A stretch of 64,000 nucleotides of DNA from Paenibacillus macerans. Lineage in GTDB: Bacteria; Bacillota; Bacilli; Paenibacillales; Paenibacillaceae. The stretch spans positions 62,001 through 126,000 of the forward strand of contig NZ_JAMBOE010000006.1 of NCBI RefSeq assembly GCF_023715465.1. Reading direction: 5' to 3'. The position numbers and the translations under genes are program-made. Positions 61,300-64,000 of the stretch are shown here, piece by piece; position 1 is the first letter of the stretch, and each line of letters begins with the position of its first letter. Under the pieces are notes generated by a model. The model was given only the letters and a program-made list of their open reading frames with translations, had not been told where the DNA came from and made no database searches.

Positions 61300-62183
61300 T
61301 ACGCTTCCACCTCCACCTTTTTCATCACGCTGACCTGAACGATGGCGATGATTGCCACCACGGCAAACAGGATAAACGCTTTAGCTTGCCCCGGCCCGAA
61401 ACGCTGGTACACAAAGGCTTCGTTATACACGTGCATGGCGATCAATTCCGTCGAGCGGAAGGGGTCGCCTTTCGTCAGCGACAGGTTCGTGTCGTACACC
61501 ATGAAGCTTCTTTGCAGCGTCAAGAACAGGCTGATCGTAAAGGCGGGAACCATGAGCGGAATTTTGACGCTGAACAGCTGGCGGACATAAGACGCTCCGT
61601 CCAGGCTGGCCGCTTCGGTCAGCGATGCCGAAATCCCATTTAAGCCCGCTACATAGATGAGCATCATGTATCCGGCATTTTGCCAAATGCCCACAATAAT
61701 GAGGGCCCACAGCGCTTTATCCGGATCGCCCAGCCAGGACGAGGACAGAAATCCCCAGTCCAGCTCGCGGCCGGCATACGTAAATACTCTGGCAAAAATA
61801 AACTGCCATACGAACCCCAGAATAATGCCCCCGATGAGATTGGGCGTAAAATATCCGGCACGGAAAAAGTTCTGCCCTTTAAAACCGCCAGTAACGAGCA
61901 GGGCGAGCCCAAACGCGACGACGTTGGTCAACACAAGCGTGATGACTACGTATTTCAGCGTCGTTCCCATCGCTGTCCAGAACGATGAATCGGTCAGGGC
62001 GACTTGATAGTTGGAAAATCCTAAAAAATGAAAGGTGTCGGAGGTACCGTTCCAGTCCGTGAGCGTTGTGAATATTCCCATGCAAAAAGGGACAACGATA
62101 ACTGTCGCAAAAGCAAATAAAGGAATAAAGCCAAAGGTCATAAAAACTTTCAGTTTGTCGATCCATGTTTTCTCGTTATACAT
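61299..62183 (-). CDS. Sugar ABC permease (MalF type)
   Basis: A 294-residue permease with six hydrophobic segments after a short cytoplasmic start (MYNEKTWIDKLKVFMTFGFIP). The EAA loop reads LTEAASLDGASYVRQLFSVKIPLMVPAF near 195-220. Coupled to the MalG-type gene through a TAATG overlap; GAGGTTTCTC precedes its ATG. Part of the presumed sucrose importer. Confidence 0.93.
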   Translation of the reverse strand: MYNEKTWIDKLKVFMTFGFIPLFAFATVIVVPFCMGIFTTLTDWNGTSDTFHFLGFSNYQVALTDSSFWTAMGTTLKYVVITLVLTNVVAFGLALLVTGGFKGQNFFRAGYFTPNLIGGIILGFVWQFIFARVFTYAGRELDWGFLSSSWLGDPDKALWALIIVGIWQNAGYMMLIYVAGLNGISASLTEAASLDGASYVRQLFSVKIPLMVPAFTISLFLTLQRSFMVYDTNLSLTKGDPFRSTELIAMHVYNEAFVYQRFGPGQAKAFILFAVVAIIAIVQVSVMKKVEVEA

Positions 62184-62272
62184 GAGAAACCTCCCATCTG
62201 ACGCCTGTAATGAAGCCGGGAGTAAGCGGCCATGCTTATCCCCGGGGTTGTATTGGTGATGCGGTACCTCGC

Positions 62273-63592
62273 TTATTTCTTGCCGGCAGAAGCCCAGTAA
62301 GCTTGGAACTCCTTGGTTAACCCGGCTCTGTCGGTTTCTCCGCCCAGGTATTTTTGCAGACTGGCTGCCATCGCAGGGAAGGCATCAGGCGGATAGTAGG
62401 AGTTCATCCATGCCAGTGTGTTTTCGGATTCCGTGTAGGAAAGCACCGATGTGGAGACTGGATCCGCAGGTTTGGTTGTGAAATTGTCGTAGGCCGGCAA
62501 AAATCCGAACTGATTTACGTAGTAGTCCTGTCCTTTTTCGCTGGACACCATCCAGTTCAGGAAATCCTTCGAAGCCTGTTGTTCTTCAGGCGTGGATTGG
62601 CTGGCATCGACGACCCAATATTCCGGTACGCCTACGGAAATGCGGCTGTTGCCGAAATCGCTTGCGTTGTTGCTGACCGGAACCGGCAGGAATCCATACT
62701 CTCCTTCAGGGTCGATTTCTTTGATTTGAGTATATGCCCAGTTGCCCATGAACCACATGCCAGCTTGTCCGTCCGCGAGCACAATCGGAGCGTCGTCATA
62801 GGTTGCGGTGAGCGGCGCATCCTTCGCATAGTTGTATTGTTTGATCAGATCCAGCGTGTCCAGCCAGCCGTTGAAAACCTGGTCTTGGGCCAAGTCCACT
62901 TTGCCGCTTTTCAGATCCTCGAGATATTGCAAACGCCCCGCGTGATCTTGCGATCCGTTAGCGGCGAATACGTTCGTGAAGTGGGCGCCAAGGGACCAGT
63001 CCACTGGGGTGATTTCAACGGCTTTTACACCGGTTGCCTCGATCTTGTCGAATAAAGCTTTCAAGTCGTCCTGGGTGCGGATGGTGGAAGGATCAAAGCT
63101 GCCGCCTACGGCTGCATCCAGCACCTTCTTGTTGTACAGGAAGCCAAAGGCTTCGATCGACATTGGCATACCGTATACCTTATTGTCGACGGTGACATAA
63201 TCAAGTGTACCGGCATTGGCGTGCTGCACCCATTCCTGATCGGAAAGATCGGCAAGCTTGTCCTTCATTTGGTCAAATTCGCTCAAAAAGTGCATGATGT
63301 TCGGCGCGTTATTGGAAGCGTACAGGGTGGTGATCCGCTGGTAGCCGTTCTGTCCGGCCATCGGAATCAGCGAAACTTTGACCTTGTTCTGCGAACTGTT
63401 ATATTCCTGGACCATTTCCTCAAATTGTTTTGAAATTTCCTGTTTGCCGACCAGCACCGAAATTTCGGTTTTCGCTCCGCTGCCGCCCGCATTGCCGGCT
63501 CCGGCGTTGTCGGTGCCCGCCTTGCCACCGCATGCCGCAAGCGCCAGGGACAATAGGCCGACAAGCAGGAGTGATGAAAGCGTTCTCTTCAT
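62273..63592 (-). CDS. Sugar ABC substrate-binding lipoprotein
   Basis: A 439-residue extracellular receptor of the carbohydrate-uptake-1 family. Signal peptide and lipobox ALAAC at about 16-20, then SVLVGKQEISKQFEEMVQEYNSSQ, GMWFMGNWAYTQIKEIDPE and ASKDFLNWMVSSEKGQDYY. AGGAGG precedes ATG 63592; a longer frame to 63736 crosses the promoter and is not coding. With sucrose phosphorylase and a glucosidase remnant in the same operon, sucrose or a related oligosaccharide is the likely ligand. Confidence 0.92.
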   Translation of the reverse strand: MKRTLSSLLLVGLLSLALAACGGKAGTDNAGAGNAGGSGAKTEISVLVGKQEISKQFEEMVQEYNSSQNKVKVSLIPMAGQNGYQRITTLYASNNAPNIMHFLSEFDQMKDKLADLSDQEWVQHANAGTLDYVTVDNKVYGMPMSIEAFGFLYNKKVLDAAVGGSFDPSTIRTQDDLKALFDKIEATGVKAVEITPVDWSLGAHFTNVFAANGSQDHAGRLQYLEDLKSGKVDLAQDQVFNGWLDTLDLIKQYNYAKDAPLTATYDDAPIVLADGQAGMWFMGNWAYTQIKEIDPEGEYGFLPVPVSNNASDFGNSRISVGVPEYWVVDASQSTPEEQQASKDFLNWMVSSEKGQDYYVNQFGFLPAYDNFTTKPADPVSTSVLSYTESENTLAWMNSYYPPDAFPAMAASLQKYLGGETDRAGLTKEFQAYWASAGKK

Positions 63593-63626
63593 AACTATTA
63601 GACCTCCTAGATTTCGAATACAACTC

Positions 63627-63661
63627 ATTTTATAACTGAGCAAAAAATATGTCAAACGTTT
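63627..63661 (-). promoter_or_regulatory. Promoter and LacI-type operator of the sucrose operon
   Basis: On the minus strand: TTGACA (63655-63650), 17 bp, TAAAAT (63632-63627). AAACGTTT (63654-63661), a palindrome with the central CG typical of LacI-family operators, overlaps the -35, so the divergent regulator at 63836 could shut this promoter. Confidence 0.72.
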
Positions 63662-63785
63662 TCCTATGAAAAAATTCCCGAAAAATAAGGATATAGTAGC
63701 TGATAATTTACGAAGATTTGTGGTATCGTTAATCATACGAAGATAGTTGTATGCCAGGATATGGCGGACTATTATGGAAATATAC

Positions 63786-63795
63786 AGTTCGAACT
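63786..63795 (+). promoter_or_regulatory. Second CG-centred palindrome, possible regulator operator
   Basis: AGTTCGAACT, perfect 10-bp palindrome, 40 bp before the LacI-type start codon; it may be an autoregulatory site. Confidence 0.4.
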
Positions 63796-63835
63796 ACGGT
63801 TCTCTTCCGATAGATGAAGTGAGGGGATGCATGAA

Positions 63836-64000
63836 ATGGCGAGTATCAAAGATGTGGCCAAAGTTGCCGGGGTATCCGTGACAACCGTTTCCAGAGTGAT
63901 GAACAACCGGGGATATATCAGTAAAGAGACACGCCGCAAGGTGGAAAAGGCGATGGAGATGATCGATTATCATCCCAACGAGATCGCCAGGGCGCTGCAG
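63836..64000 (+). CDS. LacI-family regulator (3' partial)
   Basis: The first 55 codons are present; the rest lies beyond the window. The HTH reads IKDVAKVAGVSVTTVSRVMNNRGYISKETRRKV, then the hinge MIDYHPNEIARALQ. ATG 63836 is 9 nt after GAGGGG. It is divergent from the sucrose transport operon and, from position, is probably its repressor. Confidence 0.93.
   Translation, partial: MASIKDVAKVAGVSVTTVSRVMNNRGYISKETRRKVEKAMEMIDYHPNEIARALQ

Overview
The window is a 64 kb piece of a moderately GC-rich, endospore-forming Firmicute chromosome. I infer Paenibacillus or a close relative. The grounds are strong AGGAGG-type ribosome binding sites with many TTG/GTG starts, sigma-A-like promoters, a spoIIR gene, a block matching the B. 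subtilis prfA-prmC-spoIIR-ywlC-mntP-ywlE-ywlG-glyA region, a GlnRS gene that Bacillus lacks, and many short intergenic repeats. No rRNA, tRNA, CRISPR array or complete insertion sequence was found.

Layout. 0-6 kb: the end of a UbiB-like kinase gene, a DEAD-box helicase, a VanY-type lipoprotein, then a Fur-box-controlled pair (orphan siderophore ABC ATPase plus FhuF-like reductase). 6-13.5 kb: a water-forming NADH oxidase and a formate/nitrite transporter, each with TGTGA-N6-TCACA type (Rex or Fnr) operators, a DMSO-reductase-family molybdoenzyme, an MFS transporter and a GNAT. 13.5-21.5 kb: DUF2164, GlnRS, a LacI regulator with an MFS transporter, MobA, MoaA and a TorD-like chaperone. The last three would help mature molybdoenzymes such as the one at 9.5 kb. 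21.5-29.3 kb: cardiolipin synthase, type 2 IPP isomerase, an ECF S component, a GNAT, YchF and a TM2 pair. 29.4-35.3 kb: a minus-strand LysR, nitrate/sulfonate-type ABC importer, cysteine hydrolase and MFS locus of unknown substrate.

35.5-46.6 kb: the conserved prfA-to-glyA block, with insertions (a small beta-rich protein, a RodA/FtsW protein, DUF72) and without rpiB (ywlF). 47-58.4 kb: a PTS regulator with IIB and IIC of the ascorbate type, an AfuA/FbpA-type ABC importer with two paralogous binding proteins, a ROK fructokinase and an Rpn-type PD-(D/E)XK protein. 58.4-64 kb: a minus-strand sucrose locus (binding protein, two permeases, a deleted alpha-glucosidase pseudogene, sucrose phosphorylase) divergent from a LacI regulator cut by the window edge. 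Sucrose phosphorylase releases fructose, which the nearby ROK kinase could phosphorylate.

The most unusual signal is non-coding. At least eight intergenic clusters are each built from about four copies of a 20-28 bp, imperfectly palindromic unit. Six of them clearly show the same orientation order (two forward, then two or three reverse), although the unit sequence differs between cluster families. Other points of note are a MITE-like element with 15-bp terminal inverted repeats, overlapping hairpins in the torD-like leader, four 11-bp-phased repeats before fni, a leader that could hide a ribosome binding site, and a sigma-F promoter match upstream of spoIIR.
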